From Pseudonocardia sp. EC080619-01 (GTDB taxonomy: Bacteria; Actinomycetota; Actinomycetes; Mycobacteriales; Pseudonocardiaceae), in assembly GCF_001420995.1 (NCBI RefSeq), contig NZ_CP012184.1, positions 604,501 through 668,500 of the forward strand: a DNA stretch of 64,000 nt. Direction: 5' to 3'. Position 1 is the stretch's first letter, and each line of letters begins with the position of its first letter. Under the pieces are notes generated by a model. It was not told where the DNA came from, made no database searches, and worked only from the letters and a program-made list of their open reading frames with translations. The translations under genes and the position numbers were made by a program. Below are positions 36,192 to 45,087 of this stretch, one piece after another.

Positions 36192-36197
36192 TAGGCT
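36192..36197 (+). promoter_or_regulatory. Leaderless -10 of the lacI-type gene
   Basis: TAGGCT ends 6 nt before the ATG at 36204. No ribosome binding site is present. Confidence 0.6.
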
Positions 36198-36203
36198 CGG
36201 CGG

Positions 36204-37226
36204 ATGACCGCAGGGGGTACGCGGCGGGTGACCGCGGCGATGGTGGCCGAGCGCGCGGGGACCAGCGTGTCGACCGTGTCGCTGGTGGTGAACGGCAAGT
36301 CCCGCGGCCGGGTGTCACCGGTGATCACCGAGCGGGTCCGCGACGCCGTGTCGGAGCTGGGCTACGTCGTCGACCACGCGGCCAGCTCGCTGGCCCGGGG
36401 GCGCACCGACCTGGTCGTGCTGCTGGCCCCGGACCTGCCCAACCCGTACTTCGGCCGGGTCGCCACCGGCATCCGGGAGGCGCTCGGCGACCGGCACCAG
36501 CTGATGCTGTCGGTGATCCCGGGCGGCGAGCAGCCCACCGCCGACGACGTCCGCCGGGTCGTCGCGTTCCGCCCTGCCGGCCTGCTGGTGCACGCGCCGG
36601 CACCGTCGTTCCTGGACGATCTCGACCCGGGCGGGCCGCCGGTCGTGCTGCTCGACGCCCCCGGCTTCGAGGACCGGGCCGCGACCGTCACCTTCGACCT
36701 CCGGCCGGGAGTGCACGCCCTGGTCCGGCACCTCGCCGCGACCGGCCACCGCACGGTGGCCTACCTGGACGGGTCCACCCCGTCGGCGACCTTCACGTTG
36801 CGCCGCGACCTGCTGCGCGACGTCGCGGCCGACCACGGGCTGACCGTCCTCGGTGCCGGGGGCGACGGTGCCGTCGCCGCCGGGCTGACCCTCGACGCCG
36901 CCGCCGACACCGCGGTCGCCGCCCTGCCGGGCTGGCGGGCCTCCGGGGCCACCGCGGTCGTCGCGGCCGCCGACACCCTCGCCTACGGGGTGCTCGCCGC
37001 GGCCCGGCGGCTGGGGCTGGACGTGCCGGGCGACCTCGCCGTCGCCGGGTTCGACGATCTGCCCTACTCCCGGGTCACCGCACCGGCGCTGACCAGTGTG
37101 GCGCTGCCCGCCGAGGAGCTGGGGCGGGCAGCGGCGCTGCGGCTCACCGCGTTGCTCGGCGGCGACCCGGGCGGCCCGGTCGCCGCGCTCACCTCCCGGC
37201 TGGCGGTCCGGGACAGCACGGGCTGA
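36204..37226 (+). CDS. LacI-family transcriptional regulator
   Basis: A 340-residue repressor. The N-terminal HTH (VTAAMVAERAGTSVSTVSLVVNG) and hinge helix region are followed by a periplasmic-binding-like effector domain with DLAVAGFDDLPYSRVTAPALTSV near the C-terminus. Divergence from the nucleoside hydrolase-permease-ribokinase operon and the operators between them make it the probable local repressor, with ribose or a nucleoside as inducer. That ligand is inferred from context. Confidence 0.92.
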   Translation: MTAGGTRRVTAAMVAERAGTSVSTVSLVVNGKSRGRVSPVITERVRDAVSELGYVVDHAASSLARGRTDLVVLLAPDLPNPYFGRVATGIREALGDRHQLMLSVIPGGEQPTADDVRRVVAFRPAGLLVHAPAPSFLDDLDPGGPPVVLLDAPGFEDRAATVTFDLRPGVHALVRHLAATGHRTVAYLDGSTPSATFTLRRDLLRDVAADHGLTVLGAGGDGAVAAGLTLDAAADTAVAALPGWRASGATAVVAAADTLAYGVLAAARRLGLDVPGDLAVAGFDDLPYSRVTAPALTSVALPAEELGRAAALRLTALLGGDPGGPVAALTSRLAVRDSTG

Positions 37227-37248
37227 TCCCGGCCGCCGTCAGCCGCCG

Positions 37249-39184
<1,936 letters not shown>

Positions 39185-39208
39185 GGTCCGACCTGTGTAC
39201 CCCGGTGC

Positions 39209-39964
39209 TCAGCTGGCGCGGGAGTCGGGCACGTGGGCGTCCGGCCGCTGACCGGACGAGCGGGACGGCGCGGGCGGCGGAGCGCCCGACGCGGCCTTCT
39301 CCTTCACCGACGCGGCGTACAGGTCCACGTAGGTCTGGCCGGACAGCTCCATCAGCGAGTACATGATCTCGTCGGTCATCGACCGCTCGATGAACCGGTC
39401 CCCCGCCATGCCCTCGTACCGGGAGAAGTCCAGCGGCTCCCCGATCACGATCTTCACCTTGCGCGGGCGCCACATCTTCGAGCCGATCGGGTTGACCCGG
39501 TCGGTGCCGACCATGGCCACCGGGATCACCGGGACGCCGGCCTCCAGCGCCATCCGGGCCACGCCGGTCTTGCCCTTGTAGAGCTTGCCGTCGGGCGAGC
39601 GGGTGCCCTCCGGGTAGATCCCGAGCAGCTTCCCCTCACCGAGCAGCCGCACCGCGGTGTCCATCGCCGCCCGGGCCGCGGACCCGCCGGAGCGGTCCAC
39701 CGGCACCTGCCCGACGCCGGTGAAGAACACCTTCTTGAACCAGCCGCGCAGGCCCGGCTCGGTGAAGTACTCGCGCTTCGCGAGGAACGTGACCCGCCGC
39801 GGCAGCATCAGCGGCAGGAAGAACGAGTCGGCGACGGCGAGGTGGTTGCTGGCGAGGATCGCCCCACCGTTCGCGGGGACGCGCTCCGCGTCCCGGACCT
39901 CGGGTCGGCAGAACAGCCGCATCAACGGGCCGAGCAGCACGAACTTGGACCACCAGTACAGCAC
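39209..39964 (-). CDS. 1-acyl-sn-glycerol-3-phosphate acyltransferase family protein
   Basis: A 251-residue PlsC-type acyltransferase (Rv2182c-like). The catalytic motif is NHLAVADSFF with the NH(X4)D arrangement, and YPEGTRSPDGKLYKGKTG is the glycerophosphate site. A membrane-associated N-terminal helix (VLYWWSKFVLLGPLMRLF) is seen. It would acylate lysophosphatidate or a related lysolipid in phospholipid synthesis. The GTG at 39962-39964 has GGGAGG upstream. The C-terminal 20 residues are Pro/Ser-rich. Confidence 0.9.
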   Translation of the reverse strand: MLYWWSKFVLLGPLMRLFCRPEVRDAERVPANGGAILASNHLAVADSFFLPLMLPRRVTFLAKREYFTEPGLRGWFKKVFFTGVGQVPVDRSGGSAARAAMDTAVRLLGEGKLLGIYPEGTRSPDGKLYKGKTGVARMALEAGVPVIPVAMVGTDRVNPIGSKMWRPRKVKIVIGEPLDFSRYEGMAGDRFIERSMTDEIMYSLMELSGQTYVDLYAASVKEKAASGAPPPAPSRSSGQRPDAHVPDSRAS

Positions 39965-39997
39965 CCTGCGCTGCCTCCCTACCGACTTCGCGGCGTC

Positions 39998-40003
39998 AGC
40001 CTA
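39998..40003 (-). promoter_or_regulatory. Candidate -10 of the acyltransferase gene
   Basis: TAGGCT on the minus strand lies 33 nt before the GTG, leaving a leader of about 27 nt that contains the AGGGAGG ribosome binding site. This is a normal leadered promoter, unlike its neighbours. Confidence 0.45.
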
Positions 40004-40128
40004 CGGAGCGTCCCGCGCTCCTCACAACGGGGCTGTGGTCACCCCCTCCCCGCACCGCGACACAGGGACGGCCGGGCGGTCCGGGCGTGACAGGATGGGC
40101 GGCGGTACGAGCCGGGGAAGGAACGGGC

Positions 40129-40584
40129 ATGGACCCAGCACACGGCCGGGGTGACCGACCGGAGGACGAGTTCGAGTCGATCGTCGCGGGCTGGCGCAGC
40201 GAGGGCTCGGTGCCGGACTGGCCGTCGGACCGCGCCGAGCCTGCCGAGTCCGCGCCACCGTCCACGCCGCCGTCCACGCCGCCGTCGGGTGACCGGCCGG
40301 TGCACCGTCCGGGACCGGCGTCCGAGCCCGAGGACGACCACTACCACCCGCCCGAGCCGCCACCGCTGCCCCGGCCGGGCCCGCCCGCCGTCGTCGGCGG
40401 GGGGCTGATCCTCCTCGGCCTGCTGCTCTGCGTCACCCCGGGCCTGCTCGGCGTCGGCGGCACCTGGCCGCTGCCGCTGGGGCTGGTCCTGATCGCGGCC
40501 GGGCTGACCTGGCTGATGCTGCGGCTGTGGACCCCCGACCGCGGCGACGACCCCGACCCGTTCGACGACGGGTCCCGGCTCTAG
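40129..40584 (+). CDS. Small membrane protein of unknown function
   Basis: A 151-residue protein with an acidic, Pro-rich soluble part (FESIVAGWRSEG, repeated TPPS) and two adjacent membrane helices at about 87-132, ending in an acidic tail. The position resembles Rv2183c but orientation differs and I do not recognise a family with confidence. The ATG at 40129 has GGGAAGGAA upstream; the open frame extends further but without a site. Its TAG stop is shared with the ROK kinase stop on the other strand. Confidence 0.75.
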   Translation: MDPAHGRGDRPEDEFESIVAGWRSEGSVPDWPSDRAEPAESAPPSTPPSTPPSGDRPVHRPGPASEPEDDHYHPPEPPPLPRPGPPAVVGGGLILLGLLLCVTPGLLGVGGTWPLPLGLVLIAAGLTWLMLRLWTPDRGDDPDPFDDGSRL

Positions 40585-41540
40585 CCGGTGGCCTCCCGCG
40601 CGAGCGTCGCCGCGCCCACGACGGCGGCCGAGATGCCGAGCTGGGCGGTGCGGATCCGGGCCAGCGGCCGGTTGCCGGCGCCGGTCACGATCCGGCCGTA
40701 GTGCTCGCGGGCGGCGTCGAGGAACAGCGGCGCCGAGCTCGACACCCCACCCGCGACGACGACGAGGTCCGGGTCGAACACGTCGGCCACCAGCGACAGC
40801 CCCTCCCCCAGCCACCGCCCGAGGTCGGCGACCGCGGCACGGCCCACCGGGTCGCCCTCCCGCGCGGCGCCGGCGACCCGCTTGCCGGTGATCGAACCCG
40901 GGTCCCTGGCGGCCTCCCGGACCAGCACCGACGGCCCCGGCGCGTCACCGGCCGAGATCATCTCCAGCGCCGTGGTGGCCAGCGCGGTGCCGCTGCAGTA
41001 GCGCTCCCAGCACCCGCGCTTGCCGCACGGGCAGGCCCGCCCGTCCGGGACGACCCGCAGGTGCCCCAGCTCCGGGGCGACGCCGTGCGCGCCGCGGTAC
41101 AGCTCGCCCCCGAGCAGCAGTGCCCCGCCGATCCCGGTACCGAGCGCGATCAGCACGACCGTGCCCGCCCCGGCGGCCGCCCCGTAGCGGCGCTCGGCCA
41201 GCGCGGCGGAGTTGGCGTCGTGCTCGACGACGACCGGCAGCCCGCCCAGCCGCGCCGAGACGCGCTCGGCGACCGGCGCGTCCCGCCACGACAGGTGCGG
41301 GGCGTAGCGGACGAGCCCGCGCGGGGCGTCGACGAACCCGGCCAGCGCGAGGCCCGCGGCGCGCACCCGGTGCCGCCTGCGGAGCTCGTCGACGGCGCCG
41401 GCGATCGCCGCCTCCAGGGCGTCGTCGGTGCGCGGGGTGGGCGCGGCGGCGGTGTCGAGCACCTCGCCGTCGGCGTCGACCACACCCGCCCGCACGCTGG
41501 TCCCGCCGACGTCGACCCCGATGGTGAGGTCGCGGGTCAC
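40581..41540 (-). CDS. ROK-family sugar kinase, probable glucokinase
   Basis: A 319-residue ROK kinase. The ATP-binding loop is IGVDVGGTSVRAGVVD, the catalytic EHDANSAALAE is followed by ALGTGIGGALLLGGELYRG, and the zinc motif CPCGKRGCWERYCSG carries the ROK cysteines. Glucose is the likeliest substrate from the family and from linkage resembling Streptomyces glkA, but N-acetylmannosamine or other hexoses remain possible. The GTG overlaps the upstream small gene by 4 bp. Confidence 0.88.
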   Translation of the reverse strand: MTRDLTIGVDVGGTSVRAGVVDADGEVLDTAAAPTPRTDDALEAAIAGAVDELRRRHRVRAAGLALAGFVDAPRGLVRYAPHLSWRDAPVAERVSARLGGLPVVVEHDANSAALAERRYGAAAGAGTVVLIALGTGIGGALLLGGELYRGAHGVAPELGHLRVVPDGRACPCGKRGCWERYCSGTALATTALEMISAGDAPGPSVLVREAARDPGSITGKRVAGAAREGDPVGRAAVADLGRWLGEGLSLVADVFDPDLVVVAGGVSSSAPLFLDAAREHYGRIVTGAGNRPLARIRTAQLGISAAVVGAATLAREATG

Positions 41541-41896
41541 GTCCGGTGCACCACGATCCGCTGCACGGAGCGGCCTCCGTGCGGGCGGTGCCGGTCGTGG
41601 GGGGCGGGCCGGGCCGGCGGCGGCGCGGACTCCTCCAGCGCCGCGAGCAGCGCCGTGATCAGGCCGGTGGCGTGCTCGGCCAGGTTCGCCGCCAGCTCGG
41701 ACCGCTCGCCGCGCAGCGCGGCCAGCACCGCGCACACCGGGCAGGCGGTGCAGGCACCGGCCGAGCCCGGCTCGGGCGGGCCGTCACCGGCCGCGGCCAG
41801 CGGCTCGACGGCCGACCGCAGCCGTTCCAGCACCTGGCGTGCGGTGACCCGCAGGTCGTCCGGGATGCCCGCGTGGGCGCCGCAGCCATCCGTCAC
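41537..41896 (-). CDS. Small Cys-containing protein (DUF5304-like)
   Basis: A 119-residue protein with helical character and one CTACPVC cysteine pair in the middle, which could bind metal or haem but is not diagnostic. It overlaps both neighbours by 4 bp (ArsA-like ATPase upstream, ROK kinase downstream), so the three are coupled. The same small gene between an ATPase and a glucokinase is, as I recall, common in Actinobacteria. Function unknown. Confidence 0.7.
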   Translation of the reverse strand: MTDGCGAHAGIPDDLRVTARQVLERLRSAVEPLAAAGDGPPEPGSAGACTACPVCAVLAALRGERSELAANLAEHATGLITALLAALEESAPPPARPAPHDRHRPHGGRSVQRIVVHRT

Positions 41897-43140
41897 GAGG
41901 TCATCCAGGTGCCCGGATCGGGCACGAAGCTGATCACGAGCCGGGCGGCGGCTCCGGAACCCTCCAGCCGGGCGCCGGTGGCCTCGCAGCGGCGCAGGAC
42001 CGAGGGCAGCGACACCACCCGCCGGGAGAACCCGATCCCGACGACCATGTCGTCGCCGACGCGGGCGAGGTCCAGCGGGGCGTCCTGGGCGCCGGGCAGC
42101 GCGACGTCGAGCTCGAACTCGGTGTCCGTGGAGACCCCGTGCCCGGACGTGCGGCGGAGCTCCATCAGCGGGCGCGGCGGCGCGTCCTCGGGCGCCCCGG
42201 CCGGGTCGGTGTCGTGGTACACGGACCGGGCGAGCTCGCGCAGCGACTCGACGCCGGTCGGCTCGGCGGCGGTGTAGCGCACCACGGTGACGGGCACGTC
42301 CGCCCCCAGCTCCGACAGCTCGCCCAGCACCGCCTGCTGCTCGGTCGCCCGCTCCCGCAGCCAGCGCGCCGCGGGGCCGCGCAGCGACGGCGGCGGGCCG
42401 GGCATCACCCGGTTCGCCATCAGGGCGTCCACCCGCAGCTCGTGCAGGGCGAGCGCGGTCAGCGTGCGGCGGGTCTCGGCCGCGACCACCCGCTCCGGGG
42501 TGAGGACCAGCCGGATCGAGGTGCGGGTGCGGTCGGCGAGCAGCTCGCGCAGCCCGGTGAGCTGGTCGGCGAGCGCCCCCAGCGCGGCGACCGTGCGGTC
42601 CCAGCCGCCACCGTCGTTGCGGGCGCCCGCGAGGTTCGCGACCAGGCCGCGCACGGCGCGGCGGTGCGCCGGGAACAGGCGCTCCAGGTAGCCCGACAGC
42701 GCCTCGGGGAGGGTGAGCAGCCGGAGCGTCTCGGCGGTCGGGCCGCAGTCGACGACGACGACGTCGTACTCGCCGGAGTCGGCGAACCGCTGCACCTCGA
42801 CCAGCGCGAGGAGGTCCTCGACGCCGGGCAGGACGGTGAGCTCGTCGGCGACCAGCTCGTCGACACCGGCCCCGGCGAGCAGGGTGCGCAGGTGGTCCTG
42901 CAGGTCGCCCCAGGCGCCCTCGAGCAGGTGCCGGGCCTCGATGTGGGCGCCCCACAGGTGGTCGGCGACCTTCGTGGGCTCGGCGCCGAGGTCGGTGCCG
43001 AGGGCGTCACCGAGGGAGTGCGCGGGATCGGTGGAGACGACCAGCGCGGACCGGCCGGAGCCCGCGATCAGCGCGGCGGTGGCCGCGGCGAGGGTGGTCT
43101 TGCCGACCCCGCCCTTGCCGGTGAACAGCACGACGCGCAC
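41893..43140 (-). CDS. ArsA/GET3-like ATPase (Rv2184c-like)
   Basis: A 415-residue P-loop ATPase of the ArsA family. The deviant Walker A is LFTGKGGVGKTTLAAA near the N-terminus, switch I is VSTDPAHSLGDALG and Walker B VVVDCGPTAETLRLL. The C-terminal half has an alpha-crystallin-like beta region. No arsenite transporter is nearby, so arsenic resistance is unlikely. The GTG at 43138-43140 is chosen because TACCCT ends 7 nt upstream without a ribosome binding site, giving a leaderless start; a GTG 45 bp upstream is an alternative. Confidence 0.85.
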   Translation of the reverse strand: MRVVLFTGKGGVGKTTLAAATAALIAGSGRSALVVSTDPAHSLGDALGTDLGAEPTKVADHLWGAHIEARHLLEGAWGDLQDHLRTLLAGAGVDELVADELTVLPGVEDLLALVEVQRFADSGEYDVVVVDCGPTAETLRLLTLPEALSGYLERLFPAHRRAVRGLVANLAGARNDGGGWDRTVAALGALADQLTGLRELLADRTRTSIRLVLTPERVVAAETRRTLTALALHELRVDALMANRVMPGPPPSLRGPAARWLRERATEQQAVLGELSELGADVPVTVVRYTAAEPTGVESLRELARSVYHDTDPAGAPEDAPPRPLMELRRTSGHGVSTDTEFELDVALPGAQDAPLDLARVGDDMVVGIGFSRRVVSLPSVLRRCEATGARLEGSGAAARLVISFVPDPGTWMTS

Positions 43141-43147
43141 GGAGCGG

Positions 43148-43153
43148 AGGGTA
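43148..43153 (-). promoter_or_regulatory. Leaderless -10 of the ArsA-like gene
   Basis: Minus-strand TACCCT ends 7 nt before the GTG at 43140. Confidence 0.5.
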
Positions 43154-43199
43154 TCGATCGCCGGTGGGTGACCGCCGACCGGCACCGATCACCGGCGTG

Positions 43200-43637
43200 T
43201 CAGCTCTTCTCGACCCTCCGCTTGAGACCCTTCAGCGCCGCGTCGATGATCACCTTCTCGGCCTTGCGGCGGAGCATCCCGATCATCGGGAAGTTCACCT
43301 CGACCGAGAGCTCGTAGGTGACGGTGGTGCCGCCGCCGTCGGGATCCAGGCGGTAGGCACCGTCCTGCGCCTTCTGGATCCCGCCCTTGACCAGCGTCCA
43401 GGACACCGAGCGGTCGTCACCCGCCCAGTCGTAGTCGAGGGTGTAGGAGTCCTTGATCGCGCCGGCGTCCATCGAGAACCGGACCTGCCTCGCCCGCTCC
43501 CCGGCGCCCGGGTCCAGGATCTCGACGGCGGTGATCTGGTCGGTCCACTCCGGGTACGACTCGAAGTCCGCGATGACCGCCATCACCTGGTCCGGCGGGG
43601 CGTCGATGTGGATCGAGGACGTGGTCGCGTCGGCCAT
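43200..43637 (-). CDS. SRPBCC (START-like) protein, Rv2185c/TB16.3-like
   Basis: A 145-residue START-fold lipid/ligand-binding protein. The N-terminal SSIHIDAPPDQVMAVIADFESYPEW is the typical polyketide cyclase/dehydrase signature, and the C-terminal helix has a basic LKGLKRRVEKS tail. Ligand unknown. The ATG at 43635-43637 has TAGCCT 7 nt upstream and so probably a leaderless mRNA. The neighbouring ArsA-like ATPase has its own start signal. Confidence 0.88.
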   Translation of the reverse strand: MADATTSSIHIDAPPDQVMAVIADFESYPEWTDQITAVEILDPGAGERARQVRFSMDAGAIKDSYTLDYDWAGDDRSVSWTLVKGGIQKAQDGAYRLDPDGGGTTVTYELSVEVNFPMIGMLRRKAEKVIIDAALKGLKRRVEKS

Positions 43638-43644
43638 GGCGGGG

Positions 43645-43650
43645 AGGCTA
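43645..43650 (-). promoter_or_regulatory. Leaderless -10 of the SRPBCC gene
   Basis: Minus-strand TAGCCT ends 7 nt before the ATG at 43637. Only a G-poor stretch intervenes. Confidence 0.6.
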
Positions 43651-43658
43651 TCCGGTAC

Positions 43659-44465
43659 CTAGGTCCACAGCACGTAGGGCCGTTGCAGGGCGCGGAAGTG
43701 TCCCGCGTTCACGCACTCGGTGCGCCCGATCCGCGCGCGGCGGTGCAGCGGCTGGTGGACGTGCCCGAACAGCGCGTGCGACGGCTGCTCGGCCGCGATC
43801 CGCCCCGCGAGCGGGCGGCTGGCGATCTCCGCACGGCGGGTCACGACGTCGTAGGTGAGCGCGGGGTGCTCCGGCGGGACGTGTGTGCAGAGCACGTCGG
43901 CGGGCCCGAGCGCGTCGAGCCGGGCGGTCCACTCGTCGTGGCCGAGGAAGTGCGGCCGCCACGGGCCGTTGCGGCGCGGGTCGACACCGGGTGGCAGCGG
44001 CACCCCGCCGAGGAACCCGACGCGCACGCCTCCGATCTCGATCACCCGGCCGTCCGCGGCGGTGACGCCGTCGGCCTCGGGCCAGGCGTGCGGCATGTCG
44101 ACGTTGCCGGGGATCGCCCAGACCGGGACGCCGAGCCCGGACAGCACCCCGAACAGCTCGGCGTACTGCTCGGCGTACTGCTCGGCGACGGCCTCCTCGA
44201 CCGCCGCGGCCGGGTCGGCGAACCGCGCCCAGGAGCGCTCCAGGAGGCCGAGCATCTGCGCGCGGGGCGCACCGATCCGGCGCATCCGGCCGAACTCGGC
44301 GGCGACCCCGGTGCCCAGCAGCCGGGAGACGATGCCGTTCTCCGGGTCGCGGTAGTCGATGAACTCCAGCAGGTCGCCGAGGACGATCAGGCCGTCCGCA
44401 CCGTCGGCGGCCCGGGCGAGCGCCCCGGCGTTGCCGTGGACGTCGGAGACGACGTGCACCCGCAC
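43659..44465 (-). CDS. Metallophosphoesterase
   Basis: A 268-residue calcineurin-like phosphoesterase. The metal-binding motifs run in order: VVSDVHGNAGAL, GDLLEF, GNVDMPH, THVPPEH and GHVHQP. The GTG start places the first motif at residue 6. A 12-bp DNA repeat at about 44156-44185 gives a duplicated EQYAEQYA in a surface helix. The TAG stop lies 9 bp past the SRPBCC -10 element. The GTG is one base beyond the stop of the following SRPBCC gene, so the two may be coupled. Substrate unknown. Confidence 0.85.
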   Translation of the reverse strand: MRVHVVSDVHGNAGALARAADGADGLIVLGDLLEFIDYRDPENGIVSRLLGTGVAAEFGRMRRIGAPRAQMLGLLERSWARFADPAAAVEEAVAEQYAEQYAELFGVLSGLGVPVWAIPGNVDMPHAWPEADGVTAADGRVIEIGGVRVGFLGGVPLPPGVDPRRNGPWRPHFLGHDEWTARLDALGPADVLCTHVPPEHPALTYDVVTRRAEIASRPLAGRIAAEQPSHALFGHVHQPLHRRARIGRTECVNAGHFRALQRPYVLWT

Positions 44466-44466
44466 G

Positions 44467-44868
44467 TCAGGACTCCCCCGCCGGCGCGACACCGGCCGGA
44501 CGCCCGCCCTCGAGGCGGCGCTTGAGCGCGAAGGCGTGCGCCTTGAACGCCCGGTGCCTGCGGTCGGTCTCCGCCCGGTTCCACCGGGCACGGCGCAGCC
44601 GCCCGCCGGGACCGGGCCCCGACGGGTCGGCGCGCAGGAAGAAGTGCAGGACGGTGCCGTCGAGCACCTCCTCGCACCAGACCTCCATGGTCCCGGTCAT
44701 GGCTCCGGTGACGGTCCAGCGGAGCCCGGACGGACCGCGGTCGTGCGCGATCTCGGGCCGCAGGTCCGGCCAGTACGACGGCCACCGCGACGGGTCGGCG
44801 AACTCGGCCGCCACCCGCTCACGGGGCACGGCCAGGAACGTCTCGTCGATCACGTCCACCGCCGGCAC
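44467..44868 (-). CDS. SRPBCC-type polyketide cyclase-like protein
   Basis: About 133 residues of START-like fold: VIDETFLAVPRERVAAEFADPSRWPSYW is the family start and EVLDGTVLHFFLR lies in the central strands. A basic C-terminal helix ends KAHAFALKRRLEG. Starts at GTG 44868, 44859 or 44853 are all possible; I use the first. The divergent neighbour is fadD15, about 220 bp away. Ligand unknown. Confidence 0.75.
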   Translation of the reverse strand: MPAVDVIDETFLAVPRERVAAEFADPSRWPSYWPDLRPEIAHDRGPSGLRWTVTGAMTGTMEVWCEEVLDGTVLHFFLRADPSGPGPGGRLRRARWNRAETDRRHRAFKAHAFALKRRLEGGRPAGVAPAGES

Positions 44869-44984
44869 ACCGGCCAGCGTGCCACCCGCCCCGCGGCTCG
44901 CCGACGGGGGTACCGTGCCGCCCGCGGCACGGCCGTCGGTGACCGTTCCGCATCCGTAATGCCCGATTCGATGTACTCGACCCC

Positions 44985-45000
44985 TACTTACCGGTAGGTT
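44985..45000 (+). promoter_or_regulatory. fadD15 promoter with overlapping palindrome
   Basis: TAGGTT (44995-45000) is a good -10 element. It overlaps a palindrome centred on TACCGGTA (44989-44996, with CT and GG flanks), the kind of site bound by TetR-type lipid regulators. Transcription would start near 45007, leaving an 80-nt leader that contains AGGAGG. Confidence 0.5.
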
Positions 45001-45087
45001 CGGGCTCCAGCAGGTCGGCACCGGTGCCCGTCACCGGTACCGGACCGAGCGCCATGCCCTGTCGAGGCCGCCAGGAGGTCGATCCCC

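Noticed and set aside
41893..43140. Arsenite efflux ATPase
   Set aside because: No arsB, arsC or arsR nearby, and the gene matches the conserved actinobacterial ArsA-like slot (Rv2184c).
44156..44185. 12-bp tandem duplication
   Set aside because: Lies in frame inside the metallophosphoesterase and just duplicates four codons in a helix.
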